A stretch of 64,000 nucleotides of DNA. Origin: Stieleria varia (GTDB lineage: Bacteria; Planctomycetota; Planctomycetia; Pirellulales; Pirellulaceae). Shown in pieces: positions 8,282 through 17,642 of this stretch; position 1 is the first letter of the stretch, and each line of letters starts with the position of its first letter. The DNA is taken from NCBI RefSeq assembly GCF_038443385.1, contig NZ_CP151726.1:5704001-5768000 (forward strand), given 5' to 3'. The notes below the pieces were generated by a model that saw only the letters and a list, made by a program, of their open reading frames with translations, searched no databases and was not told the origin of the DNA. The translations under genes and the position numbers were made by a program.

Positions 8282-9823
8282 CTAACCGAACATTTGCAGC
8301 GGCGTTGTTGTCTCACCAGCACCGTAGAATGTACGGATGTTGGGCAGAATGTCTACCAGGTCAGGACCGTTACTGATCCCGAACCACATGGCGATTTCGG
8401 CGGCCAGCGAATCGACGGAGGTCGTTGGGATCAAGCGTCCACGGTTCAGGTAAATATCGGTGCCCATGGCGAGAGAGGTCGGGAACTGTCCGTAGATCTT
8501 GCCGCCGTTGATTCCGCCTCCCATCACGATCTGATTCCCGCCCCACGCATGGTCGCTTCCCTTGCCGTTGGTACTGAGTGTTCGCGCGAAGTCCGAAGCG
8601 GTGAACGTCAGCACGTCGTTCTCCAGTCCGAGTTCTTCCAAGGCGTGATAGAACGACGTCAAGGCGCGGCTGACCCGTGAAAGGTTGCCTTCGTGCGCGG
8701 TCATCAAGTCGCCGTGATTGTCCCAGCCACCGAGCGACACAAAGAACACTTGGCGTCCTTGCTGAAGAACGCTGTTGGCACCGATCACGCGCGCGATCGT
8801 TTCCATTTGGCTACTTGGCGACTCACTGTTGAACGGAGTGTTTACTGTGACGGTGTTGACTGCTTCGTTGAACGCAATCGCCGCGTCTATTGAGTTCTTG
8901 TTCACATCGACCAGCGATTGAGAGAGCAAGTTGCTGTAGGTCTGATCGAGAAAGCCGTTGATGTTGCGCGAGAAGATACGGTTTTGATAGTTCGTCGTAC
9001 TGAGATCAGGCGAGTAGCCTGCCACAACGGTCGCTGGCGTTGCAGGAGTGCTTCCTGACGGGTTGCTTGCGGTGATCGTGTAGGGAATCACGGAACCGCC
9101 AGTTTGAAACAAGTTCACTCCGCCGATCGAAATGTTCATCGAAACGCTGGGATTCTGATTGGTGGCTTGCATTGCGTCGGCAAGTCGACCACCCCATCCT
9201 GTCAGCCCGTTGCGGGTCTGCGGAACGCCGCTCATCCAGTGTCGTTGCAAGTCGGCGTGGGAGAACAGACCCAAGGGTTTCTGGGTGCTCGCATACGTTG
9301 TGGCGGTCATGTAATCGATCAAGGAGCCGATGTTGGCCACGAAAGCCAGCTTGCCGGTGTTGTAGAGTCCTGCCACTCCGCGTTGAGCGGGATCAGTGCT
9401 CGCGTTGGGATCTTCGTCGGCAGCCATCCCAGGGCTGAGGCCAAAACTGCGACCGCTGCCATCTGGGTTCAAAGGCACAAGTGAGCTTTGCTCCAGTGCC
9501 AACCCTCCTTGGTTTTGCTGAACCCCGTTTCCGTCTACGTAGTCGAATCCGCCACGCGAATCGTGGTAATGCCCGTATTCACCGGAGGTCGAATCGCCGT
9601 CGCGTGGAATCAGCATGTTGTACGAATCGTTACCTCCAAACAGGAACAAGCAAACGATCGCCTTGTAACCACTGGTATCGTTTGCCGCCATCACCGACTT
9701 AGTCGCTTGCAGCCCCAGCAGGGTGGCCATTAATGACGTGTTGGTCATCATTCCGCATCCCGCCGCGGCCTTTAGCATCGAGCGTCGCGATGCAAGCGAG
9801 GAGGGAGAATCGCTTCTGGACAT
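8282..9823 (-). CDS. DUF1501 domain-containing secreted protein (Tat substrate)
   Basis: 513 residues from the ATG at 9823, which places the twin-arginine signal SRRSMLKAAAG about 13 residues in; upstream in-frame codons would bury it. DUF1501 proteins belong to the alkaline-phosphatase/sulfatase-like superfamily but their reaction is not established. Visible family features are YKAIVCLFLFGGNDSYNMLIP at the start of the mature part, VFFVSLGGWDNHGDL mid-protein, and FTASDFARTLSTNGKGSDHAWGGNQIVMGG near the end. It sits about 150 bp downstream of a DUF1800 gene on the same strand; the two families are habitually adjacent, suggesting a shared exported complex. Confidence 0.92.
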   Translation of the reverse strand: MSRSDSPSSLASRRSMLKAAAGCGMMTNTSLMATLLGLQATKSVMAANDTSGYKAIVCLFLFGGNDSYNMLIPRDGDSTSGEYGHYHDSRGGFDYVDGNGVQQNQGGLALEQSSLVPLNPDGSGRSFGLSPGMAADEDPNASTDPAQRGVAGLYNTGKLAFVANIGSLIDYMTATTYASTQKPLGLFSHADLQRHWMSGVPQTRNGLTGWGGRLADAMQATNQNPSVSMNISIGGVNLFQTGGSVIPYTITASNPSGSTPATPATVVAGYSPDLSTTNYQNRIFSRNINGFLDQTYSNLLSQSLVDVNKNSIDAAIAFNEAVNTVTVNTPFNSESPSSQMETIARVIGANSVLQQGRQVFFVSLGGWDNHGDLMTAHEGNLSRVSRALTSFYHALEELGLENDVLTFTASDFARTLSTNGKGSDHAWGGNQIVMGGGINGGKIYGQFPTSLAMGTDIYLNRGRLIPTTSVDSLAAEIAMWFGISNGPDLVDILPNIRTFYGAGETTTPLQMFG

Positions 9824-9973
9824 GGTCGTTGACTCCGACAATCTGAAAAGGATGGATTGCGATGCAGTGAAACAGTATCGGGCGATGAAACCCGATCGCG
9901 GAACTGAAAAACCTTTCTCCGTCAGCCCTACCGAACCGGCCAACGAGAACTCTTTAGGAAACCTCTCTGCGGA

Positions 9974-11905
9974 CTACTCTTCAATCACGCAGTCGGGCGA
10001 AATCAACACTGCGAGCAAGGCTTCCTCTAGCCGCCCGACGTTGCGAGTATTCTGGTTCAGCGTTTCTGCAGCGATCGCATCCTTGATAATCGTCTTGGTT
10101 TCTTCGCTCAACGAACCGTGACAGAGCAACAAGTCGAAACGCTGCAAGATCGGCTCCATGTTCGCCAGATCCTTGGCCATCTCGATTTCTTCGTCCAAAT
10201 CAAATGTGATCCTGCACGTCCCCACACGCATGCCGTACTGCATGTACCTGTTTCGGGCGCTGTAATACATCCGATTCAACGTCCGGTTAGCCGTTACCGC
10301 GGTCAAGATCTGAAATTCAGGGGCATACAAAGCACCAAAAGGATTCCGCCGGGAGGGAACATAGGTGGTCAATGCACCGGGTGGTTGGTAGTCGGGCAAG
10401 TAATAATTGAACACGGTGGGTGACCGATACGGCATCTGTCCAAGGTCACTTTCGATCGAGCGAGACAGCATCATGTAACCGTTTGGGTAGTCCGACGATG
10501 GACGCAGTGCTCGGATCATTCCCGTGATACGCAGGATGGGCTCCTTCATTCGACTGTACTCGGTCCCCCGAGTGATGACTTCCACTCGCGGCGGGTTACT
10601 CAATCGTCGCGTCCGTTGTCCGGCAAACAGCTCGGGATCCGTCAAAATGGCTTTGACCACCGCTTTGAGGTCCCCGCGCTGTCCTTGTCCGTTGTTATTG
10701 AAGACACGCGTAACGCGACGAACGTAGCCACGCGACGGATTGGACTTGACCAAACGCTGAATCAACCTGATGCAGATGAAAGGCGCAACATTAGGATGGT
10801 TGGCAACGACATCGAGGGCTTGGTCGATCTCAGCCTTCGCGTCTTCGTTGGTCATCGGAACCGGCAAAGGGTCCAGAGTCACGCCGAAAACAATTTTGCT
10901 GTGCCGTTCGTTGGGGTCGACCTGACCAGGAACGTTGGGGTCTTCGGCGTAGTTGTAATTGTTGTCGTGCTGAGACTGATCCACCATCATCGGATCGCCG
11001 AGATTCAGACCGGTGTAAAAGCTGTTGGACCCGTTGTGATAGTACTTCATTCCAGTGAACACGCGAGCCAGCTCTTTGATTTGATCGTTGTCGTAAGTCG
11101 GAATCAGCTCCCCATTGGCGTTCAGCCTGGGCCGCCCGTCTTGGTGCAGTTCATAAAGACCGACCGAAAACAACTGCATGATCTCACGTGCGTAGTTTTC
11201 ATCGGGGTAACGCCCCAATGCCACATTCGACTTCAGATTCCGAACCGAACTGAGCCAGACGCCCATGCACGGATGATACGTCACCTGCCCGAGCAAGTCT
11301 CGATAGCTGCCCGATGCACCGGCCGCGAGCATGTCATAGTAATTGCTCATGCCCAGCCAATCGGGGATACTTTGCTCACCACCGCCGATGTCGCGGCCGG
11401 CGTTGTTGTTGAATCCTGCACCTGAATCGCCGATGACAAAGATTTGCGACAACGCGTAAGCAACTCGCTGTCGCAACTGATCTTCGCCTGTCAAAGCGAT
11501 ATGCCACCATGCCTGATAGCGATAATCTTGGATGCCGACATTCGCCATGTCAGGCTCACGTCCGTCGGTAGCGATGATGTCGCGAGCAACTTGCTCCTGC
11601 GATGAAACGGGCAACTCAAATTGCTGATCGATCCATTCGCCGAACGCACGCATGTTGCCGATTTGCAAGATCCGATCGGCCAACGCTTCAATCGACGCTT
11701 CGTCGGGACCAAACGTCGCCTTGGACAAGAACTGCGACGCTTGAATCTTTGCATTCATGCGACGAGCTTCTCTCGCATTGGGCAAGTCAAACGTGCCTGC
11801 CTGAGTGAGGTTGACATCGCAGAGGCAACATAAAACCACTGTCAAAAATAACGTTGCGCGGGCAGCAATATGCCCGCCCCATCTGAACAACAGAAGAGGC
11901 TTCAT
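9974..11905 (-). CDS. DUF1800 domain-containing secreted protein
   Basis: 643 residues from the ATG at 11905, giving a basic N-terminus followed by a hydrophobic signal segment (AARATLFLTVVLCCL). The DUF1800 core is recognisable from FLSKATFGPDEASIEALADR, RQRVAYALSQIFVIGD, NYAREIMQLFSVGLYEL and FTGMKYY through FICIRLIQRLVKSNPS and MPYRSPTVFNYYLPDYQPPG. Function is unknown. Upstream member of a two-gene unit with the DUF1501 gene. A longer frame up to 12016 exists but adds a polar extension before the signal peptide. Confidence 0.92.
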   Translation of the reverse strand: MKPLLLFRWGGHIAARATLFLTVVLCCLCDVNLTQAGTFDLPNAREARRMNAKIQASQFLSKATFGPDEASIEALADRILQIGNMRAFGEWIDQQFELPVSSQEQVARDIIATDGREPDMANVGIQDYRYQAWWHIALTGEDQLRQRVAYALSQIFVIGDSGAGFNNNAGRDIGGGEQSIPDWLGMSNYYDMLAAGASGSYRDLLGQVTYHPCMGVWLSSVRNLKSNVALGRYPDENYAREIMQLFSVGLYELHQDGRPRLNANGELIPTYDNDQIKELARVFTGMKYYHNGSNSFYTGLNLGDPMMVDQSQHDNNYNYAEDPNVPGQVDPNERHSKIVFGVTLDPLPVPMTNEDAKAEIDQALDVVANHPNVAPFICIRLIQRLVKSNPSRGYVRRVTRVFNNNGQGQRGDLKAVVKAILTDPELFAGQRTRRLSNPPRVEVITRGTEYSRMKEPILRITGMIRALRPSSDYPNGYMMLSRSIESDLGQMPYRSPTVFNYYLPDYQPPGALTTYVPSRRNPFGALYAPEFQILTAVTANRTLNRMYYSARNRYMQYGMRVGTCRITFDLDEEIEMAKDLANMEPILQRFDLLLCHGSLSEETKTIIKDAIAAETLNQNTRNVGRLEEALLAVLISPDCVIEE

Positions 11906-12317
11906 TGTAGAACCGCTCGTGGAGAAGGAAGAAAAGAACACGTGCGTAGCTAAAGACCTCCGGCTCACAGTCCACTCGGGACTACCAAGCTGTCCCTGGG
12001 AATGAGCCAAAGTCACGGGCGATGCACGTCTCGTCGCTGCCCAAGAATAGCGATCTCAACCCCGCAATGCAACTTGCAACGGTGACCTGACCCCCATTGA
12101 ATCATCTCTTTTTCCTAGCCAGGAAACCGCTAGACGCTCGCCCTGCATGAAATCGGGCGTGAAGGCAGGGTAAAGAGGGAAGAAAATCCTACACTCGCGT
12201 TGGAGTCCAGGGCCCTGGTCGGGCACCCAGAGTGCACCACGGGAGGCGAGGGGGCACGTGTTTGGTTACCCTAAGAATAGAAGTCTTGATGGCGGAGACC
12301 TTGAGGGAAGGAAGAAA

Positions 12318-13025
12318 ATGAGTCAGGGCACAGCAGCGGATCGGCAATTGTTCGTCAGCGGTGACATTCGCAGCATTCCTTTCGGCGAGTTGAGGCCGAT
12401 GTGCAGCAACGTTTTCGAGTGGCTTGTGGCGGGAGTGCTGTTCAAGCTTTTCAGGATGCCTGCGCCGCTTCAGTTCGCGACCGAGAGTCGCCGATTGCTG
12501 AGCGTCAATGCCGAACAAGTCCCCAAGCGGCTGATGAATTACTTCGATGGCCTACGCCCCCAAGCCGAACCATTGGGGTACCAGATCAACCACTATGCAA
12601 CGATTCCTGCCGTTGGTCCCATCGCGATTGCCCTGATGACCATGAGTGAGCCTGCTGGGCAGAGCTGCTTTTACGCCGTTCGGGTGGCGTTGAAGGTCAA
12701 TGACAGTATCACCGACGATGGCCATTTCGGATTCAATAGTTGTCTCGCCGACGATGAATTGCTTTCGACGATCACGTATGCGAAACTGCCCAAGCCGCGC
12801 CCCGGAATGGATCGAAAAATCATCAAGACGACCGACGTGAACGCTCTCCACAAGGAACACCGCAATCGCATGATGGGCAAACGAATCACCCCCGTGCATC
12901 CCTCCCAATGGTTTGCTATTGCGGAGAAGCACAACCGGCTGGAGACGGATGACTTGCTGCAGCGACGCGTCACTCGCTTGGCAACCCCCGGTGAAGTCGC
13001 CCGTATTCGTTCTCAGACGGGATAG
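12318..13025 (+). CDS. Hypothetical protein, unrecognised family
   Basis: 235 residues from the ATG at 12318, chosen because gggaaggaagaaa just before it is a good ribosome binding site; the frame opens earlier at 12258. No signal peptide or membrane helix is evident. Composition is that of a real globular protein, with conserved-looking stretches such as GYQINHYATIPAVGPIAIAL, a run of mixed strand-forming residues, and a basic C-terminus ending RVTRLATPGEVARIRSQTG. I do not recognise the family. It is followed by moaA on the same strand with an 85 bp gap, or nearly none if moaA uses a TTG start at 13030, so co-transcription is likely. Confidence 0.65.
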   Translation: MSQGTAADRQLFVSGDIRSIPFGELRPMCSNVFEWLVAGVLFKLFRMPAPLQFATESRRLLSVNAEQVPKRLMNYFDGLRPQAEPLGYQINHYATIPAVGPIAIALMTMSEPAGQSCFYAVRVALKVNDSITDDGHFGFNSCLADDELLSTITYAKLPKPRPGMDRKIIKTTDVNALHKEHRNRMMGKRITPVHPSQWFAIAEKHNRLETDDLLQRRVTRLATPGEVARIRSQTG

Positions 13026-13110
13026 CGAATTGGACGAACGTAAGACCTCCGCCAATTCCAATCAGCTCTCGGGTTCTCCCGTCAAGTTGCCCGTCTCTGA
13101 CAACGTTTCG

Positions 13111-14100
13111 ATGCCTTTGATCGACGTCTTTGGTCGTGTGCATCGATCGTTGCGCATCAGCGTGACCGACCGCTGTAACCTGCGTTGTTTTTATTGCATG
13201 CCCGAAACGGGTGCAGAGTTTGCGCCGCGAGAGAAATTGCTGACTTTTGAAGAAATTGAGAGGCTGGTTTCGCTGCTCGTTGATCGGTGCGGGATTCATA
13301 GTGTTCGGATCACGGGTGGTGAGCCACTGGTACGCCGCGATCTGGATCGGTTGATCAAAATGTTGGCTGCGCTGGATCGATTGGATGATTTGTCGCTGAC
13401 CACCAATGGTTTGTTGTTGGCCGAACAAGCCGAGCGTTTACGTGATTCAGGCCTGCGACGATTGAACATCAGCTTGGACACGGTAGACGAAGCGACGTTT
13501 CTGAGAATCTCGCGACGCAAAGGGATTGATCAGGTGATCAGCGGAATCGACGCTGCGTTGCGTGTCGGGTTCGACTCGATCAAGCTCAACACGACCGCGA
13601 TGAAAGGCATCACGCAAACGGAGATCGTTGACTTGGTTCGATTTGCCATTGAGCGTGATGTGGAGCTTCGGTTCATCGAGTTCATGGCTTTGGACACCGA
13701 TCGCGCATGGCAGAAAGCCGATGTCCTCAGCGGTGATGAAATTCGGGCAATCATCGAATCCCATTTTGGCAAGCTGACCGAACGAGATCGTCCCCATGCA
13801 TCTCAGCCTGCGGAAAGTTTTCAACTTTCCGGCGGTGCGCGAATCGGTTTGATTCGGTCTGTCAGTGTGCCCTTTTGCAACGCCTGTGACCGTCTGCGGC
13901 TGACCGCCGATGGCGCAATCCGAAATTGTCTGTTTGCCCAGAACGAGTTTCCGATACGCGACAAAATGCGAGGCGGAGCGAGCGACGAAGAGTTGCTCGA
14001 TGTGATCGTGACTGCGGTTTCCGCGAAAGCCGCCGGCCACGGCATGAACGACGTGTTTTTTTCGCCCCCCGATCGGCCGATGTATTCGATCGGAGGCTAG
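13111..14100 (+). CDS. moaA: GTP 3',8-cyclase (molybdenum cofactor biosynthesis protein A)
   Basis: 329 residues from the ATG at 13111, the usual length. It is a radical-SAM enzyme that rearranges GTP to 3',8-cyclo-7,8-dihydro-GTP, first step of molybdopterin synthesis. The SAM [4Fe-4S] cluster motif CNLRCFYC gives Cys22, Cys26 and Cys29; the second cluster ligands are Cys256, Cys259 and Cys273 in VPFCNACDRLRLTADG and IRNCLF. HSVRITGGEPLVRRDL is the GGEP motif, and the protein ends in the Gly-Gly dipeptide needed for activity. A TTG at 13030 would give a 27-residue longer protein. No other moa gene is in the window. Confidence 0.95.
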   Translation: MPLIDVFGRVHRSLRISVTDRCNLRCFYCMPETGAEFAPREKLLTFEEIERLVSLLVDRCGIHSVRITGGEPLVRRDLDRLIKMLAALDRLDDLSLTTNGLLLAEQAERLRDSGLRRLNISLDTVDEATFLRISRRKGIDQVISGIDAALRVGFDSIKLNTTAMKGITQTEIVDLVRFAIERDVELRFIEFMALDTDRAWQKADVLSGDEIRAIIESHFGKLTERDRPHASQPAESFQLSGGARIGLIRSVSVPFCNACDRLRLTADGAIRNCLFAQNEFPIRDKMRGGASDEELLDVIVTAVSAKAAGHGMNDVFFSPPDRPMYSIGG

Positions 14101-14221
14101 CGGTCAATGAATCATCCCGTCGGTTCAGGCTAGACTTACCGTTGCGTGTGTGTCAGACGCGACTGTCTGAGCACCATTGTTTCACCCCACTGCTTTGAAT
14201 CCTATCTTTGGACTCGCATTC

Positions 14222-15739
14222 ATGCGTACGCAAAATTCTGAACCAACGGGCTGCCAGATTCACCGGTTTCGTTTCACAGCAGGCTTGCTCGGTATCATCT
14301 GTGCTATCGGGTTCGGATCACTGGGGTGGCACGCTGCGATGCCTCCGCGTGCCCTGGCCGATGATGTGAGCGATGCAGCGGCTTTTCAGCAGATCTACAA
14401 CGAACTTTTGTCACGGATGGACAAGGACGTCGATGATGCCGCAGCGTATCTAGAGGCAAAGCTTGCGGAGCATCCCGAGATGTCTGATCTCAATATCTTG
14501 CGTGAGTCGCTGGCCGGTCGGTTTGCATCCGATGGCCAAGACGAGAAGGCGTGGCAGCAGTTTCAAATGCTGTTGGACGATCAGATCGCACACGTCAATG
14601 TTCAAGGAAACCAGTACGGCATTTGGATGACGATCCAGGGAATGCAGGGGCTGAATCGTCAGTCGCCTGAGAAAGACAAGATGATGCAAGCGACGCAGCG
14701 CGGCGTGAATGCACTGTCGTCGGTGTCACCCGAGCTGGAGATGCAAGCGCAGTTGCCGCTCTCGCTGTTGACGGCGATGCACGCAAAGGCGTTGTCGGAT
14801 GACGGCAAAGAGGAGGAAGCAAAAAAAATGGTGCAAGCCCGTTTGGATCGACTCCGCGAGATCAACACATCTGACGATGCAACAGAGCAGACCATGCAAG
14901 CGATCGTCAGACTGCTGCGCACGCTCAGCACCGATCAGGCTGAGAACGATCCTTGGCGTGACGATTGCATCGCGATGATCGACGGCGTCTTGGAATCTGC
15001 CCTGGAACGCTTTCCCGAATCACCAGCACTGCAGTCCGACTACGCCGAGACGCAGTACTTGATGATCACGCGATGGAAGCAGGATGATCCCGATGCGGCC
15101 AAAGCACGATTGGATAGGGTGACGAAACGTCTCTTGCCGATTTCGGGAAGTAACAGAAACGTGCAATCAACCTTGAGACGCCTGGAAATCCACCGAGAAC
15201 GAATCGCCGGCGTCAAGCCAGCCAAGACGCTTGTGGGGGCTGCCGCTCCAGATTGGGACATCGACGCTTGGGTCAATGCGACGGACGTTTCGCGAGAGTC
15301 ACTCAAGGGGAAAGTGATCCTGATCGATTTCTGGGCCATGTGGTGCGGGCCGTGCATCGCAACGTTTGATCACTTGCGTGAGTGGCGTAAAGAGTTTGGC
15401 GACGACGGATTCGAAATCGTCGGAGTCACCACGTACTACAACTACGCCTGGGATGATCTCAATCAGCGGGCGTCTCGATCGACGGACGAGGTGTCGGCCG
15501 AAGACGAACGTAAAACGCTGGAGAGTTTTTTGAAGCATCACGAATTGCTGCATCCCGTGATCGTTACTCCCAAAGAAAGCGAGATGCAGTCGGAGTACGG
15601 CGTGCGTGGGATTCCCCATGTCGTTTTGATCGATCGCGAGGGCGTCGTTCAACTTGTTCAAACGGGTGCCGGCGAGGCGACGGCGAAAACGATCGAAGCA
15701 AAGATCCGAGAGTTGTTGGGGAAAGGCAAAGGGAAGTAG
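14222..15739 (+). CDS. Exported TlpA-like thioredoxin-fold protein with helical N-terminal region
   Basis: 505 residues from the ATG at 14222. The N-terminus has one hydrophobic segment (LLGIICAIGFGSLGWHAA), a signal peptide or anchor. Residues about 50-340 are alpha-helical and TPR-like, a common planctomycete arrangement. The last 170 residues form a redoxin/TlpA domain: KVILIDFWAMWCGPCIATFD carries the redox pair Cys375 and Cys378 (WCGPC), and YGVRGIPHVVLIDREGVV has the cis-proline. It probably reduces or isomerises disulfides outside the cytoplasm; the substrate is unknown. It stands alone 121 bp after moaA. Confidence 0.85.
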   Translation: MRTQNSEPTGCQIHRFRFTAGLLGIICAIGFGSLGWHAAMPPRALADDVSDAAAFQQIYNELLSRMDKDVDDAAAYLEAKLAEHPEMSDLNILRESLAGRFASDGQDEKAWQQFQMLLDDQIAHVNVQGNQYGIWMTIQGMQGLNRQSPEKDKMMQATQRGVNALSSVSPELEMQAQLPLSLLTAMHAKALSDDGKEEEAKKMVQARLDRLREINTSDDATEQTMQAIVRLLRTLSTDQAENDPWRDDCIAMIDGVLESALERFPESPALQSDYAETQYLMITRWKQDDPDAAKARLDRVTKRLLPISGSNRNVQSTLRRLEIHRERIAGVKPAKTLVGAAAPDWDIDAWVNATDVSRESLKGKVILIDFWAMWCGPCIATFDHLREWRKEFGDDGFEIVGVTTYYNYAWDDLNQRASRSTDEVSAEDERKTLESFLKHHELLHPVIVTPKESEMQSEYGVRGIPHVVLIDREGVVQLVQTGAGEATAKTIEAKIRELLGKGKGK

Positions 15740-15771
15740 CTCCCAACCCGACACTTGTTGCAGTGAAATCG

Positions 15772-16040
15772 TCACGTAGTCGCGTCTTTCCGAGACGTGA
15801 AAAGAATTGTTGCTGCATACGACCGTGAAGCGGTCTCAGACGGCAGCCGGCGATAGAGCGCAGCGATCATCGCCGGTTCATTCGGTCTGACGAGAATCGA
15901 CCCCGGAAGCGGTAACAGCCCAGATTCCGAGAAGTCTGCGACACCCTGCGGGGTCGATTCAACATGGTCGTCGCATACCACGGGTGCGCCTTCGGCGACC
16001 CGTGGCTACCTTCTGCGATCCCTCGCGGGATCCACTTCAC
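15772..16040. repeat. Dispersed repeat, copy 1 (about 270 bp, partial)
   Basis: This stretch matches 48061-48325 closely through its length, from cacgtagtcgcgtcttt, through gaccgtgaagcggtctcaga and gcagcgatcatcgccggttc, to gcgatccctcgcgggatcc. It contains several short hairpins. The left end is one arm of the cacgtagycgcgtctc palindrome; the right arm present in copy 2 is missing here. Intergenic and without a credible reading frame. A shorter inverted piece (from the gatccctcgcgggatcc end) recurs at about 27600-27660. Confidence 0.75.
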
Positions 16041-16753
16041 AATTGGTGAGCGAAGAAGTGGAGTGGCCCGAAGCAACCGCGAGACCACCATGACATCGAG
16101 TTCAAGCATTCAATCGCGTTGTTCCGCACTCATCGGTTTTCAATTACAAACCGATCAGGCTCATCAATCGTCGATGCACTCGCATCACGATGAAATTGGC
16201 ACCAACCAGCAAGTTCAACCGCCAAGACGAGACCGTTTCGAGTCACTCAGAGTGATCGCATCATCAGCAATCGAGCCAACCAAGAGCAAGAAACCGCGTC
16301 GCTCACCCAAGTCACACTGGGCAATCTCGGCAACCAGCTAAACCAGCAAAATCTAGCTGGTAGCCAACCAAAGAAAGAAACCCTCAATCAACGTCTGCGC
16401 GCTCTGCAGAGGGTTCGGGATTTAAGAAGTGAACGCTCCCACAATGTCGAGCCGCGGAGGCGGCGGAAGCGTAAAGCCTGGGACGCGAGTCCCAGGCCTC
16501 GTTTCGCAAGCGGTCCCGATTAAGCCCCGAAGGTGGCGACAGATTATGGGCGATACCGTGCCCTGTCTGTCGCCGCTCCGCGGCTTTCACAATCGGAAAC
16601 ACGGCACCCCATGGGGCTGACGCCCCATGCTTTACGCTGCCGTCGCATCCGCGACTATCCACGGTTCGGCTTTTAAAACCCCCTTCCCCTTATTGCGATC
16701 TTCCCCTTATTGCGATTCCGACATCAAAAAGGCCGGTAACATCTGTCCCTGAG
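16041..16753. other. Intergenic stretch with clustered hairpins, no gene seen
   Basis: No frame here has convincing protein composition. From about 16430 to 16670 there is a series of palindromes (for example cctgggacgcgagtcccagg and atggggctgacgccccat) bracketed by gtaaagc and gctttac, so the whole block can fold back on itself. The motif ggggctgacgccccacgctt recurs in the direct repeats at 41.8 and 42.4 kb. Confidence 0.5.
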
Positions 16754-17032
16754 TTACCACATTCCTTCTGCGTCTACATAAGCCACCAAGCCGTCGTCGT
16801 CGAAAACCACCTGTGTCCATCCTGTCCGCCAGTTAGAGCGATAAACCCAGCATTCTTCGGAAACTTCTTGTGGTTCGCCCATAATCTCACGCACATCTGA
16901 TTTCTGCAGACCTTTGATAATCAGCTGCGTCTTGTGCGTTCCGCCCGGCGGCTCACCTGCCTTGATGAGGAGAACCACCAAACCCGCTGATACTACAACG
17001 CAAAGAAGCAACGATCGTAAACTGAATTTCAT
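16754..17032 (-). CDS. Small exported or membrane-anchored protein, BamE/SmpA-like in outline
   Basis: 92 residues from the ATG at 17032. One N-terminal hydrophobic segment (SLLLCVVVSAGLVVLLI) is followed by a small domain with LIIKGLQKSDVREIMGEPQ and VYRSNWRTGWTQVVFDDDG. The pattern of a helix ending in a G-x-P turn and then strands carrying W and Y resembles the BamE/SmpA fold of small envelope proteins, but this is only a resemblance. It lies 13 bp downstream of another small minus-strand frame, so the two may be co-transcribed. Confidence 0.55.
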   Translation of the reverse strand: MKFSLRSLLLCVVVSAGLVVLLIKAGEPPGGTHKTQLIIKGLQKSDVREIMGEPQEVSEECWVYRSNWRTGWTQVVFDDDGLVAYVDAEGMW

Positions 17033-17045
17033 TGATGTCGCCAAA

Positions 17046-17375
17046 TCAGGGACCGCAACATGATCCGCCTGTCCCCTCTACCATCTCGTCCAGTGCTTCT
17101 TGCAAACGCTTCGCGCGGGGACTGGTCTCCGGAAAGTCATCCGGAGGATTCGGACACGCGGTAAGTTCGCCATCAACAATGCAAGAGATGTCGCCATTTT
17201 TCCATTCGTCAAGACATCCCTCCCAGCATGGATCAGAAACACGCCGCCCTGCAGCATTGTTAGCAAGGTCCATATCGTCCGCAAGAGACGAGCCTCTATC
17301 CTCACGAGCATCCCATTCACCATTACATCGTGGGTGTCGTGAGTTTATGTTGCAAGAGATAACGCAATGAAGCAT
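17046..17375 (-). CDS. Small acidic Cys-containing hypothetical protein
   Basis: Up to 109 residues, with the start uncertain. Composition is protein-like and acidic (GSSLADDMDLANNAAGRRV, then TSPRAKRLQEALDEMVEG), with eight or nine cysteines and a C-terminal SCCGP. No signal peptide. Not recognised. It directly precedes the small membrane-protein gene on the same strand, which is the main contextual support. It could be the remnant of a longer gene. Confidence 0.4.
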   Translation of the reverse strand: MLHCVISCNINSRHPRCNGEWDAREDRGSSLADDMDLANNAAGRRVSDPCWEGCLDEWKNGDISCIVDGELTACPNPPDDFPETSPRAKRLQEALDEMVEGTGGSCCGP

Positions 17376-17642
17376 TGCGTTGTGGCCGGTATCGTTCGCA
17401 TGTGTTGGAAGCCCGAGATACTGAAAATCAACTCGAATCGCTTGGGCTTTCGGGCCGTAAACGCAGAAGCATCCAAATTTCGAGAACCAACTTTGACCCT
17501 CAGGATCGACTCGGGAAAGCGGCCCGGACGAGGTGTATTCATAGGAATTCCACTCACTACCGTCGAACCCAATTGGATCTCTGGAGCAAGACTTAGCGAC
17601 GGCTAATGAAAATGCAGCTGCGGTCGTCGTAATTGTCCAATG

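Noticed and set aside
17345..17606. Opposed small frames between the Cys-containing gene and the Rpn gene
   Set aside because: Neither has a domain, signal peptide or good start context, and they overlap each other.
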